From positions 1,116,001-1,180,000 of the forward strand of contig CAWDNZ010000005.1 of NCBI GenBank assembly GCA_963803845.1: a DNA stretch of 64,000 nucleotides. The letters run 5' to 3'. Position 1 is the first letter of the stretch. Each line of letters opens with the position of its first letter. The position numbers and the translations under genes were made by a program. The notes under the pieces were generated by a model that did no database searches, was not told the DNA's origin, and saw only the letters and a program-made list of their open reading frames with translations. This DNA is from JABDIY01 sp963803845 (GTDB lineage: Bacteria; Actinomycetota; Acidimicrobiia; Acidimicrobiales; SZUA-35). Below, piece after piece: positions 17,178-25,569 of this stretch.

Positions 17178-17867
17178 ATGGACCGTGCGGATGATCACTG
17201 GTCGCAGCAACGAAAACGGATGGTTGAACAGAGCATCGAGAGTCGCGGGATCATCGATCGGTCGGTGCTCGAGGCAATGACAGAGGTCCCTCGCGAGAAG
17301 TTCCTCCCCGCCCACCTTCGTGAGTTCGCCTATGACGACAAGCCCCTTCCGATCGAGGAGGGGCAAACCATCTCCCAACCCTATGTTGTTGCCCTCATGG
17401 CAGCCGCCGCTGAGTTGGGACCGGAGGGGCGGGTCCTGGAGGTGGGTACGGGATCGGGCTATGGAGCAGCGGTACTGAGCCGAATCGCCGGCGAGGTGTG
17501 GTCAATAGAGCGCCACGAGGCTCTGGCGACCAGCGCCAGCCGGCGACTGAAATCACTCGGGTACTCCAATGCTCATGTGATCCATGGTGATGGCACCCAG
17601 GGTTGGCCGGATGAGGCACCCTACGATGCGATCGTTGTGACGGCGGGAGCGTCGACGATCCCCGAATCTCTGGTCAGCCAACTCGCCGAGCACGGACGCC
17701 TGATCATTCCCCTGGGTGCGAGAGGCAAAGTGCAACGTCTTCTCAGGATTACCGCAGTCGGTCGTGAAACGGTGGTGGACGACCTCGGTGCCGTGCGATT
17801 TGTTCCACTCGTCGCAGATCGAGCCCCGAGCAGCTCGGCCCAAACGAATCCCGGCCAGCCCGGCTGA
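17178..17867 (+). CDS. pcm: Protein-L-isoaspartate O-methyltransferase
   Basis: A 229-residue SAM-dependent enzyme that methylates isoaspartyl residues to start repair of aged proteins. The family signature is clear: 'VPREKFLPAHLREFAYDDKPLPI' (VPREKFLPAH, AYDDKPLPI), 'GQTISQPYVVALM', the SAM motif 'VLEVGTGSGYGAAVL', and 'YDAIVVTAGASTIP'. Length is usual for bacterial Pcm. It is divergent from the four-helix membrane gene, with about 213 bases between. Confidence 0.95.
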   Translation: MDRADDHWSQQRKRMVEQSIESRGIIDRSVLEAMTEVPREKFLPAHLREFAYDDKPLPIEEGQTISQPYVVALMAAAAELGPEGRVLEVGTGSGYGAAVLSRIAGEVWSIERHEALATSASRRLKSLGYSNAHVIHGDGTQGWPDEAPYDAIVVTAGASTIPESLVSQLAEHGRLIIPLGARGKVQRLLRITAVGRETVVDDLGAVRFVPLVADRAPSSSAQTNPGQPG

Positions 17868-17921
17868 AGCGGGCCGTTTCCATTGCGAGACCGTCCTGAG
17901 GCTCGCCTACCCTGAGAATCC

Positions 17922-18692
17922 ATGACAGACCTCGGGACGTTTGCATGGGGCCGCCGAACCGGTGGTCAACTCACCGCTGCTGACAAGGCGGAGCTCAACG
18001 GTCGCATCGAGTCAGTATTTGAGGCCGCTGTGCGTCCAACCCCCGCTCTGCCGCTCGACTCGACCTTTGAATCACTGGCCCCGCCGGACTCGGAGTTGTG
18101 CATCGGGGCAACGGCGCTGTGGAACCTCTCCGCCGTGGACTGGTTGGCTGCGCACGGCTACCGGACATGGTATTTCGCCAGGGCACTGGGTGAGATCGAC
18201 GGGTTGTTGCCAGACCCCGAACTTCTCTACGTCGCGTGCATTCTGCATGACCTCGGTTTGACCAAGAACGCCATTCCCACCGATGAGGAACCCTGCTTTG
18301 CCGTCCGCGGCGCTACCGAGGCGGCTGCGCTGGTGGAGCCCCACCGCGGTGTGGAGAGCGCTACCGCAGTTGGCGAAGCCATCTCAATGCATCTCAACAT
18401 CGACGTTCCCGTGGACGGAGGAACACTCAACTACCTGGTTGCAGCGGGAAGCTTGATCGACGTGCTGGGTCCACGGCTTCAGCTACTTCCCCGCGACTTG
18501 CTCGCTGCCATTCTGGTGGAGCATCCCCGGGGCCCGTTTGCGGAAAAGATCGGTGAGGTTTTCACAAAGTGCGGTGTCCGCTATCCCGATACACGGTGTG
18601 GGCATCTGGAGAACACGCTGACCTTCTCGACTCTCGTCACTCAGCATCCTCTGGATTTGCAGGCGAGCGGCAATGATATCGAATCTGATTAA
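17922..18692 (+). CDS. HD-domain hydrolase
   Basis: A 256-residue protein of the HD superfamily. 'ACILHDLGLT' holds the metal-binding His-Asp pair, and a later helix, 'AVGEAISMHLN', supplies another His. The layout (long N-terminal helix region, HD at about residues 95-170) fits the cyanamide-hydratase-like group of HD proteins. The true substrate is unknown. It begins 54 bases after pcm and probably shares its transcript. Confidence 0.85.
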   Translation: MTDLGTFAWGRRTGGQLTAADKAELNGRIESVFEAAVRPTPALPLDSTFESLAPPDSELCIGATALWNLSAVDWLAAHGYRTWYFARALGEIDGLLPDPELLYVACILHDLGLTKNAIPTDEEPCFAVRGATEAAALVEPHRGVESATAVGEAISMHLNIDVPVDGGTLNYLVAAGSLIDVLGPRLQLLPRDLLAAILVEHPRGPFAEKIGEVFTKCGVRYPDTRCGHLENTLTFSTLVTQHPLDLQASGNDIESD

Positions 18693-18723
18693 GTGAAGGC
18701 TCCCTGCGGTCGATAAGAAGGGA

Positions 18724-19395
18724 GTGTCCGCTGACATTCAACCTTATGCGCCCGATGCGCTTGATCTCCACAAGGCCCCGCAAGCGCCGCCCCCCGACGA
18801 AATTCGGGGTGGGGTGACCATTGGCGTGCTCTTGGAACGGGCTCGCACACGGTTGGGGTTGTCGATCGAAATGGTGGCGCGGGAGCTCTGGCTCACCCCC
18901 ACGGACCTCGACAACTATGAATCTGGCATGCGGATTCCGTCGGCAAACTTGGTAGAGCGATTGGCCGAGTACTACGGCGTGCGGCCCGAACGATTCGACA
19001 AAGATGCCCCCGCAACCTTCGAGGTCTCCGCAACCGATAACACAGCCTCGGCTCTCTGGCTGGGCTGGGCTGCAATCGACCTCAGCGAATGGGACGGCTC
19101 GAACGACTATCTGATGCGGTCGATCGCCGAAACGCTCCGGGTCATGCGCTCACTCGGTTCGATGGATCCCGTAACGGTCCGCGAAACAGAGCTCCAGGCC
19201 ATCTCGTCTGTTGTCGACCTTCGAGATCCGTTTCTCGCCGCTCGGATTCAGATTTGGCTTCGGATCAGCGCCGAGGCTGCCGAGCACCTCATCTACAGGC
19301 TCCGGAGGGCCCGCGAAGCCGGCCCGACCGCCGCTATTGGTCCGGGCATTCCTGCTTCGCCAACCGCTGACACTGAGAACACGCCGGCCCAATAG
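18724..19395 (+). CDS. XRE-family helix-turn-helix regulator
   Basis: A 223-residue protein with a Cro/C1-type HTH at about residues 37-92 ('LLERARTRLGLSIEMVAREL', here LLERARTRLGL and IEMVAREL, then 'LTPTDLDNYESGMRIPS'), followed by a helical domain and a Pro/Thr-rich tail. The only in-frame start after the preceding stop is GTG 18,724. The purine stretch AGAAGGGA abuts it, too close for a normal ribosome binding site, so it may be read as a leaderless or weakly initiated mRNA. Target genes unknown. Confidence 0.82.
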   Translation: MSADIQPYAPDALDLHKAPQAPPPDEIRGGVTIGVLLERARTRLGLSIEMVARELWLTPTDLDNYESGMRIPSANLVERLAEYYGVRPERFDKDAPATFEVSATDNTASALWLGWAAIDLSEWDGSNDYLMRSIAETLRVMRSLGSMDPVTVRETELQAISSVVDLRDPFLAARIQIWLRISAEAAEHLIYRLRRAREAGPTAAIGPGIPASPTADTENTPAQ

Positions 19396-19474
19396 CGCCC
19401 ACCGCCCTTCCCCAGCATGGACCCGGCTCGATCACGATTGAGTGAGTACCCTCTTCGGATAGGGGGGTTGCACA

Positions 19475-19834
19475 TTGCCAGAACGAAGAGCCGTCGGAGA
19501 ACTGGAAAACCAGGTGATGACCTATCTCTGGGCCACGGCGAGTTCGGCCACTCCGGCAGAAGTCCACCAGGCGGTAGCACCCGAGCTGGCCTACACCACC
19601 GTGATGACAGTGCTATCCCGCCTTTGGAAGAAGAGGCTGCTCACTCGTGAGCGGAACGGACGAGCTTACGCCTACTCCACGATCGAGCCCGAGTCCGCCC
19701 ACCGCGCCGACCAGATGCGCGCCACTCTGTACAACGCGGTGGACTCCGCTGCAGTCCTCAGTTCCTTCGTCGACTCGCTCAAGGACGAGGAGGTGATCGT
19801 TCTGCGGCAGCTGCTCGACGAGGACGATTCCTGA
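19475..19834 (+). CDS. BlaI/MecI/CopY-family transcriptional repressor
   Basis: A 119-residue winged-helix repressor: 'ELENQVMTYLWATASSATPAEVHQAV' region (ELENQVMTYLW, ATPAEVHQAV), recognition helix 'AYTTVMTVLSRLWKKRLLTRE' (AYTTVMTVLSRL, KKRLLTRE), and a helical dimerisation tail. The start is TTG, eight bases after a GGGGGG run. The stop overlaps the next ATG by one base (TGATG). In this family, an M56 peptidase encoded alongside normally inactivates the repressor when a signal arrives. A matching operator is found before copCD (20,734-20,750). Confidence 0.92.
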   Translation: MPERRAVGELENQVMTYLWATASSATPAEVHQAVAPELAYTTVMTVLSRLWKKRLLTRERNGRAYAYSTIEPESAHRADQMRATLYNAVDSAAVLSSFVDSLKDEEVIVLRQLLDEDDS

Positions 19835-20715
19835 TGATCCAGCTCCTCGCCCCCGGTCTCGTTGGCGTCCTTGTTGCCGCTGGTCTTGGAGCGTTCCACC
19901 TGCCAGCGACGCCGCGGCGGACCCTGCTGTTCCTCACCTTCACGGCGGTGATAGCAGCTTCCACCTTTACGATCATGGTCGCCATCGTCGCCGCCGGATT
20001 CCTGCTGGGGCCCGTTCGCAGTCAGACAATTCTCGACTGGTGTCGGGTAATCCCTCTTCATCACCGAGTCGGGTTCACACCCGGCATCATCGCAACAATA
20101 ACTCTGGGGTTGATCACTGCTCGTTTCGTTCAGGTACTTCGATCTCGCCGGCTGATCCTGAGCGAGGATCCGGGCCAGCGAATCCGTATCGTCGCCACCG
20201 ATAAACCCTTGGCGTATTCCACGCCCGCCGGCGGCGGCTGCGTTGTGGTGTCCACCGGTCTGCTGGCGCCGCTGACCCCTCGCCAGCGCCAAGTTGTGTT
20301 CGCCCACGAACAGGCCCATCTCCAAGAGCGCCACCACCGTTTCTTGACAGCGGCTGCGCTCTCTCACGCCCTATTGCCAGCACTGGCCCCACTGGTCCAC
20401 CAGATTCGCCATGCAACCGAACGCGGCGCGGACGAGCGGGCAGCAACCGCAATGGGCGGTGACCGTCAGCTGGTTGCAACCACCATCGCCCGTGCCGCTC
20501 TCCAGACGTCCTCGTTCGATGCGGTGATCCCCGCTTTCGGGGGCGGATCCGTCACTGGGCGAGTGCAGGCGTTGTTGAATCAACCGCGGCCGAGAGTGGT
20601 GTTCTTGAGCGGAGTCCTTGCGGCCACAGGGCTAGGCGTTGCGCTCCTGAGTGTGAGCATTCAGTTTCATCACTTCTACGACCTTCTCAACCATGTCTGC
20701 CGCGGCATAACTTGA
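19834..20715 (+). CDS. M56/BlaR1-like membrane metallopeptidase
   Basis: A 293-residue membrane protease with helices at about 5-20, 30-58, 83-102 and 260-280. The zinc motif is H158-E-x-x-H162 ('FAHEQAHLQERHH'), and a downstream 'ERGADERAA' supplies the third ligand. It corresponds to the protease half of BlaR1/MecR1 but has no penicillin-binding sensor domain, as in most actinobacterial members. It is coupled to the BlaI gene and is expected to cleave that repressor or a regulatory partner. Confidence 0.9.
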   Translation: MIQLLAPGLVGVLVAAGLGAFHLPATPRRTLLFLTFTAVIAASTFTIMVAIVAAGFLLGPVRSQTILDWCRVIPLHHRVGFTPGIIATITLGLITARFVQVLRSRRLILSEDPGQRIRIVATDKPLAYSTPAGGGCVVVSTGLLAPLTPRQRQVVFAHEQAHLQERHHRFLTAAALSHALLPALAPLVHQIRHATERGADERAATAMGGDRQLVATTIARAALQTSSFDAVIPAFGGGSVTGRVQALLNQPRPRVVFLSGVLAATGLGVALLSVSIQFHHFYDLLNHVCRGIT

Positions 20716-20733
20716 TTCCCAGCGATGCCAATG

Positions 20734-20750
20734 TACGACAATCTGTAGTA
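20734..20750. promoter_or_regulatory. BlaI/CopY-type operator upstream of copCD
   Basis: TACGACA and TGTAGTA flank the spacer ATC to form an imperfect dyad: the right arm reads TACTACA on the other strand, six of seven bases matching the left arm. This agrees with the TAC-(T)-ACA/TGTAGTA half-sites known for BlaI-family repressors. TAGTAA within the right arm could serve as a -10 element, putting the transcription start near the GTG start codon at 20,761, so the mRNA may be leaderless. No copy was found before the repressor gene itself. Confidence 0.6.
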
Positions 20751-20760
20751 ACGTAACCAG

Positions 20761-22350
20761 GTGCATTTTCTCCCAAGTCTCAGCGGCCTAGGTCGAGTGC
20801 GTGCCGTCGTGGCCGGATTTGTTCTCTTGACAATCGGGTTCTGGAGCGGACCGGCGGCGGCTCACACGGGCTTCGTCTCCTCCTCACCCGCAGACCAAGA
20901 GGTCGTGAACAGTGAGGTCACCGAGGTCGTACTGGTCTTCTCTGGCGACGCCCAACCGGTTGGCGAGGGATTTGTGGTCCTGGATCCCAACGGCGCCGTA
21001 CGTGAGCCGGACACCGTCAGCTCGCCTGACAACCGTACGTTCATTCTGGGATTCAACGAAGCGCTTACGGGCGGTGAGGTAGGTGTGCGATGGATGGTGC
21101 AAGCAGCCGATGCGCACCCCATCGAGGGGACGTTTCGCTTCACCGTTGAGGCGCAACCGCCAACTGCAATCTCAGACAAACCGCCCGCGCAGACCTTGAC
21201 CACTCCGTCATCGGTAACGCCGGTGGAATCGTCACCGACTCCGAGTGCCGTGCTGTCAGAGACCGTGGACGAGCCAGGCCTCCGGGCCCCATCTACGAGC
21301 ATCGACGAGTTCCTTGACGAGTCACCAGGTCCGGCGGGTGCCAGCTCCGTTGGGGTGTTCGGTCGGGTGCTCTCACTCTCGGGTGCAATGATCGGTGTGG
21401 GAGGACTCGTCTTTCTGCTGTTTGTGCTGCGCGGCAGTTCCTCCGAGATTCGATCAGTCGTATTCTGGGTTCGTCGAGCCGGTGTGATGCTGGTCATCGG
21501 GTCCGTAATCGAACTTTTTGCGCAGCTCGCAGTGGCGGGAGCGGCTTGGAACCAGGTTGGTTCCCTCACGGTGATCGGTGGAACCCTCAACTCAACGCTC
21601 GGCGCTGCGATCGCGCTCCGGGTGTTTGGAGGCCTACTCCTCTCCAGCGGTTCTGCGCTCGTTACCGACACCATAGTGGATGGCACAGACTCCCTCGTCG
21701 CCGTACGAGAGCTGGTGGGCGCTGGCATCGGCTCCAGTACCTCCACCATGGCCGAAGCTCGATCGGCCGAGGTGGGCTTCTCTGGCCACGCCGACGACCA
21801 CGTTTGGCAAGCTCCTTCCAGTGGTCCGGCGTTTGCGGGAACTGCTGCGATCCTCGCAGCCTTCCTCTTCGACGGTCACACCGTGAGCGAGGGGCCCCGC
21901 GCTCTTCACGCCATCATCAATGTGGTTCACGTCACCGCCGGAGCGGTCTGGGCCGGAGGCCTGCTCATGATGGCGCTCGTTATCTGGCGCCGGTTCCGCC
22001 GGAAGTCTCCCGTGGCCACAGCGTCGCTGGCCCTTCGGTTCTCGGTGGTTGCTGCTCTCGCAGTTGTGACCGCCGGAGCAGCTGGAAGCGTTCTGGCCAT
22101 CCTCGTTCTGGACTCGATTTCGGAGCTCTGGACCACGCCGTGGGGGCGGATTCTCCTCGCCAAGGTCGCCCTGGTCGGGGTTGCTGGTACCGCGGGCGCG
22201 TATAACCATTTCGTTCTCATCCCGCAGCTCGATGGCGGGATCCACCGCGACGGTCCGGAGCGGCACTTCCGAGGCATTGTGACGTTCGAAGCTGCGGTGA
22301 TCGCGGTAGTCATTCTCGCCACCGCCTTCCTCATCGGGGCGGCCTCGTGA
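20761..22350 (+). CDS. CopC-CopD fusion copper-handling membrane protein
   Basis: A 529-residue protein. A signal peptide ends at 'AAAH', leaving His35 at the N-terminus of a CopC beta-barrel (about 35-130); with 'AADAHPIEGTF' this gives the Cu(II)-binding histidines. A variable Ser/Thr/Pro linker follows (about 135-195), then a CopD domain with eight or so membrane helices. An insertion of about 70 residues (about 300-360) interrupts the helices. Such fusions bind and import or tolerate copper. GTG start. The gene follows BlaI and M56 and overlaps the cytochrome gene by four bases (GTGA), so the cluster looks like a copper-response operon. Confidence 0.92.
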   Translation: MHFLPSLSGLGRVRAVVAGFVLLTIGFWSGPAAAHTGFVSSSPADQEVVNSEVTEVVLVFSGDAQPVGEGFVVLDPNGAVREPDTVSSPDNRTFILGFNEALTGGEVGVRWMVQAADAHPIEGTFRFTVEAQPPTAISDKPPAQTLTTPSSVTPVESSPTPSAVLSETVDEPGLRAPSTSIDEFLDESPGPAGASSVGVFGRVLSLSGAMIGVGGLVFLLFVLRGSSSEIRSVVFWVRRAGVMLVIGSVIELFAQLAVAGAAWNQVGSLTVIGGTLNSTLGAAIALRVFGGLLLSSGSALVTDTIVDGTDSLVAVRELVGAGIGSSTSTMAEARSAEVGFSGHADDHVWQAPSSGPAFAGTAAILAAFLFDGHTVSEGPRALHAIINVVHVTAGAVWAGGLLMMALVIWRRFRRKSPVATASLALRFSVVAALAVVTAGAAGSVLAILVLDSISELWTTPWGRILLAKVALVGVAGTAGAYNHFVLIPQLDGGIHRDGPERHFRGIVTFEAAVIAVVILATAFLIGAAS

Positions 22351-22724
22351 GGACACGAACAATACCGGCAACGGCCATAGCGGTGCTGATCGCTCTTCTC
22401 TTCAGCGCTTGTGGCGACGAGTCTGCAGTGGAAGACCCTGGCGGCGCTAGTAGCGAAGGTGCGGTCGTCTATGCAGCGCAATGCGCTTCCTGCCACGGCG
22501 CAGATCTTCGCGGCACGGACAAGGGCCCCTCACAACTCTCCATCGTGTACGAGCCCAATCATCACGGCGACGACGCCTATCGGTCGGCTATCGCCAATGG
22601 GGCACCGCAACATCACTGGGGGTTCGGCAACATGCCCGCGATCCAGGGCCTCACCGCTGAGCAGGTGGACGACGTCATTGCCTACATTCGTTCCGAGCAG
22701 GAACGGAACGGCTTCGAGCGCTAG
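22347..22724 (+). CDS. Class I cytochrome c lipoprotein
   Basis: A 125-residue lipoprotein (LFSAC, Cys22) with one haem site C46-x-x-C49-H50 and a likely axial Met96 in 'GNMPAI'. It is a small electron carrier anchored outside the membrane. GTG start, overlapping the copCD stop by four bases. In several Actinobacteria CopCD and cytochrome c genes stand together near terminal-oxidase assembly genes; no oxidase is seen here. Confidence 0.9.
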   Translation: MRTRTIPATAIAVLIALLFSACGDESAVEDPGGASSEGAVVYAAQCASCHGADLRGTDKGPSQLSIVYEPNHHGDDAYRSAIANGAPQHHWGFGNMPAIQGLTAEQVDDVIAYIRSEQERNGFER

Positions 22725-22805
22725 CTATTCGAGCCGTTGTAGACGAACGCCTGCCAGTCGGACGATCCGTCCCGTTTGGAATGGCTGTCAGCGGCTCGGT
22801 GTTAA

Positions 22806-23672
22806 ATGAGTGTGCAACCAGGTAATACCCCACTTGTTGAATTCCGGGAACTGGCTCCCCCTGGCACGCGACTCTTCGCCAAACTGGAGTGGTACAACCC
22901 AACCGGCTCGATCAAGGACCGGCCGGCGTGGGCGATGTTCCATGACGCCAAAGATCGCGGCCTGCTCCCCGGTCGCACTCCGTTGATCGAAGCTACGTCG
23001 GGCAACACCGGGATTGGACTGGCGCGGGTAGCGCTCCTCAATCACCACCCGATCGCCATCTGCCTCCCCAGCAGCGCCACGCCCGAACGCAAGCAATTGC
23101 TTCGAGCGTACGGAGCCGATCTCATCGAGGTAGCCGGTGGTCCAAATGACGCCATCGCCCGTGCCAAAGAACTGGTCGCCGAGGGTGAAGGTCACATGGT
23201 GTATCAGTACGGCAACCCCGCTAACCCTGCGTCCCACGAGTTCGGGACATCCCTGGAGCTCGAGCGTGACTGGCCCCTGGCAACTTCCCCTGACCACCTT
23301 GTCTGCGCCTACGGCACCGGTGGCACTCTCACCGGAACCAGTCGAGGGATGAGACGAGCGTTCCCTAACATCAAGGTCCACTCGTCCGAACCCTATGTAG
23401 CGGACCCCATTGGCGGCATGCGGAGCCAGGACGATCCGTTCCAGCCCCCGGTTGCCGATTTGTCACTGGTCGACGATCGGTGGCAAACCGCCAGCCACAT
23501 CGCCGAAAAGACAGTCCAAGAAATCATGACCCATGAGGGACACTTTGCCGGCACCTCCAGCGGCGCGGTGATCCACGCTGCTCAGATGGCGCTCGACCGT
23601 GACGGAGGAACCGCGATTGCGCTGCTTCCCGATGCGGGCTGGAAGTATCTGTCCGGCAATCCGTGGGCCTGA
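22806..23672 (+). CDS. cysM: Cysteine synthase-family PLP enzyme (CysM-like)
   Basis: A 288-residue fold-type II PLP enzyme. 'NPTGSIKDRPAWAM' carries the PLP lysine, 'TSGNTGIGLA' the substrate loop, and 'GTGGTLTGTSRGMR' the phosphate-binding loop. The 'GSIKDRPA' wording and short length favour the CysM (cysteine synthase B, O-phosphoserine or O-acetylserine using) branch over CysK. No CysO or Mec-like peptidase gene is next to it, so the sulfur donor is uncertain. ATG start at 22,806. Confidence 0.88.
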   Translation: MSVQPGNTPLVEFRELAPPGTRLFAKLEWYNPTGSIKDRPAWAMFHDAKDRGLLPGRTPLIEATSGNTGIGLARVALLNHHPIAICLPSSATPERKQLLRAYGADLIEVAGGPNDAIARAKELVAEGEGHMVYQYGNPANPASHEFGTSLELERDWPLATSPDHLVCAYGTGGTLTGTSRGMRRAFPNIKVHSSEPYVADPIGGMRSQDDPFQPPVADLSLVDDRWQTASHIAEKTVQEIMTHEGHFAGTSSGAVIHAAQMALDRDGGTAIALLPDAGWKYLSGNPWA

Positions 23673-23695
23673 AGCGGATTCGGCGAAACCTCGGC

Positions 23696-24712
23696 CTACC
23701 ACGTGTCGCCGAGCCGGTAACCGGCTGGCCAGGGGTCGGTCGGATCCAGCGTGTGCTGGTGGGTGCCCGTGATCCACGCCTGGCCGGAAACGGTGGGCTT
23801 GATGGCCGTTTGACCAGCAATTTCGGTCAATTCGGCGATCTCTCCTACGAATACCGATCCGATGATCGAGGTCATCGTGAGTTTTTCTCCGACCTTCATC
23901 TGGCCCCGTGCCGCTAGCACGGCCATTCGCGCCGATACTCCGGTGCCAGTTGGTGAACGATCGAGCTTGCCGGGGTCGATAACCACCGTGTTCCGCATCG
24001 TGAAGCCATGATCGTCCCGAGCTAACGGGCTGGCAATCTGGCAGAAGGAAAAGTGGCGCCACTCCTTCTCTGGATGGCTGAATGACAACTGCTCATTGGC
24101 CGCTCTGGTGATGGCGATACCTACCGACGCGAGGTCGGCGGCCTCGCTCGGTTCGATAGTGAACCCAAGATCAGCGGCGTCCACCATGACAAAACTGTCG
24201 CCCCCGAACGCAGTATCCACCCGTAGCGAGCCGAATCCCTCCACGTCGAGCTGGCTGTCCAGTTCACCAACGAATGACGGCACGTTGGTGATGGTGACCC
24301 GCTCGACCTTCCCCTCCCGGCATTCCGCCTGCACGTCGATCACTCCCCCGGGTGCTTCCAACCGAAGTGACATGACACCTTCCCTCATGGGAACGATGCC
24401 TGTCTCCAGCAATACGGTTGCAACACACATCGAATTGGATCCAGACATGGGCGGCGTGTGCTCGGGCTCCATGATGATGAAGCCCATATCGGCGGTCGGA
24501 TCCACAGGCGGAACGAGCAGGTTGACATGCCGGAACACTCCGCCACGAGGTTCGTTGAGCATGAACGAACGCAGCTCGCCGTCGTTCGCAATGAACCGAG
24601 ACTGCTCCCAGATTGTTGCACCCGGCGGTGGGGCGACACCACCAACGATGACGTCACCTACTTCGCCGGCAGCATGGCAACTGACGGTATGAACCACCCG
24701 AGAGGTTCTCAT
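23696..24712 (-). CDS. Proline racemase-family protein, probably hydroxyproline dehydratase-like
   Basis: A 338-residue protein of the proline racemase fold. The two catalytic Cys of true racemases and 4-hydroxyproline epimerases are replaced: the first motif reads 'PPMSGSN' with Ser90 instead of Cys, and the second 'DRSPTGTGVSARMA' has Thr instead of Cys. A Thr at the second site is the mark of trans-3-hydroxy-L-proline dehydratases, so dehydration is more likely than racemisation. The start at 24,712 is preferred to a frame extension that lacks homology; the ribosome binding site is weak. It is convergent with cysM. Confidence 0.88.
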   Translation of the reverse strand: MRTSRVVHTVSCHAAGEVGDVIVGGVAPPPGATIWEQSRFIANDGELRSFMLNEPRGGVFRHVNLLVPPVDPTADMGFIIMEPEHTPPMSGSNSMCVATVLLETGIVPMREGVMSLRLEAPGGVIDVQAECREGKVERVTITNVPSFVGELDSQLDVEGFGSLRVDTAFGGDSFVMVDAADLGFTIEPSEAADLASVGIAITRAANEQLSFSHPEKEWRHFSFCQIASPLARDDHGFTMRNTVVIDPGKLDRSPTGTGVSARMAVLAARGQMKVGEKLTMTSIIGSVFVGEIAELTEIAGQTAIKPTVSGQAWITGTHQHTLDPTDPWPAGYRLGDTW

Positions 24713-24837
24713 CCTTGTGAGACTAGGCGCTCTGGCCAAACTCGGTACGGAACCACCCACCCAGCCGGTGAAGCCCACCCGAGAACCTGGTGCGTCGCAG
24801 TGGAATGAAACCTTCGGGAAGACCGGTTCACTCCAAT

Positions 24838-25569
24838 ATGACTTCGCCTAGTGTCCCTCTCATGGCAGCCGATGAGTCCGCAACCTTGCTGGCGGAATCT
24901 CCTCCGGTCGCAGTGTTCAAGCACACGCGGGCCAGTCGCTGGATGCACTGGATCAACTTTCCGCTGATCACCATCATGGTGTGGAGTGGTCTCCGGATCT
25001 ATCGAGCGGATGTGCAAGACCCCTTCGGCGTCGGTATTGCCGGCTGGCACTGGTTCAACCTGTTCCCGGAGTGGCTCAATGAATCGCTCGGGCTCAAGAG
25101 GAAGTTGGCGAAGGGAATGGCATTCCATTTCACCTTTGGCTGGTTCTTCACACTGAATGGGATCGCCTACGCCGTCTACCTTGTACGGTCCGGCGAGTGG
25201 CGCCACGTCGTGCCGGATCGACGAGATCTTGTCGATGCTGCGGCGGTAGTAGCGCACGATCTGAAACTACGCAAGACCGCACCACCCCACGGTCGCTACA
25301 ACGCAGCTCAGAAGGCTGCGTACAGCGGCGTTCTCTTTCTGGGTTTCACCGTGGTCGTAAGCGGCTTGGCCATACTTTCCCCCACCCAGCTCAGTCCCCT
25401 CACTCGACTGCTCGGGGGCTACGAATTCGCCCGCACCATTCACTTCAGCTCCACCATCGGCTTCTTACTCTTCTTCATCACCCATGTACTTCAAGTGGCC
25501 AGAGCAGGCTGGTCAAACTTTGCGTCCATGGTGACGGGGTACGAGCTGAAACGGGACGTGAAGGGATGA
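24838..25569 (+). CDS. Cytochrome b561-type membrane subunit
   Basis: About 243 residues with four main membrane helices. Haem-ligand histidines are visible in 'RWMHWINFPL', 'FHFTFGWFF' and 'TIHFSSTIGFLLFFITHVLQV' (IHFSSTIGFLL, FFITHVLQV), the b-type cytochrome pattern of the Ni,Fe-hydrogenase/thiosulfate reductase family. It overlaps the molybdopterin enzyme gene by four bases (ATGA), so it should be that enzyme's quinol-linked membrane partner, comparable to MsrQ with MsrP. Start uncertain (24,790, 24,838 or 24,862); none has a strong binding site. Confidence 0.85.
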   Translation: MTSPSVPLMAADESATLLAESPPVAVFKHTRASRWMHWINFPLITIMVWSGLRIYRADVQDPFGVGIAGWHWFNLFPEWLNESLGLKRKLAKGMAFHFTFGWFFTLNGIAYAVYLVRSGEWRHVVPDRRDLVDAAAVVAHDLKLRKTAPPHGRYNAAQKAAYSGVLFLGFTVVVSGLAILSPTQLSPLTRLLGGYEFARTIHFSSTIGFLLFFITHVLQVARAGWSNFASMVTGYELKRDVKG

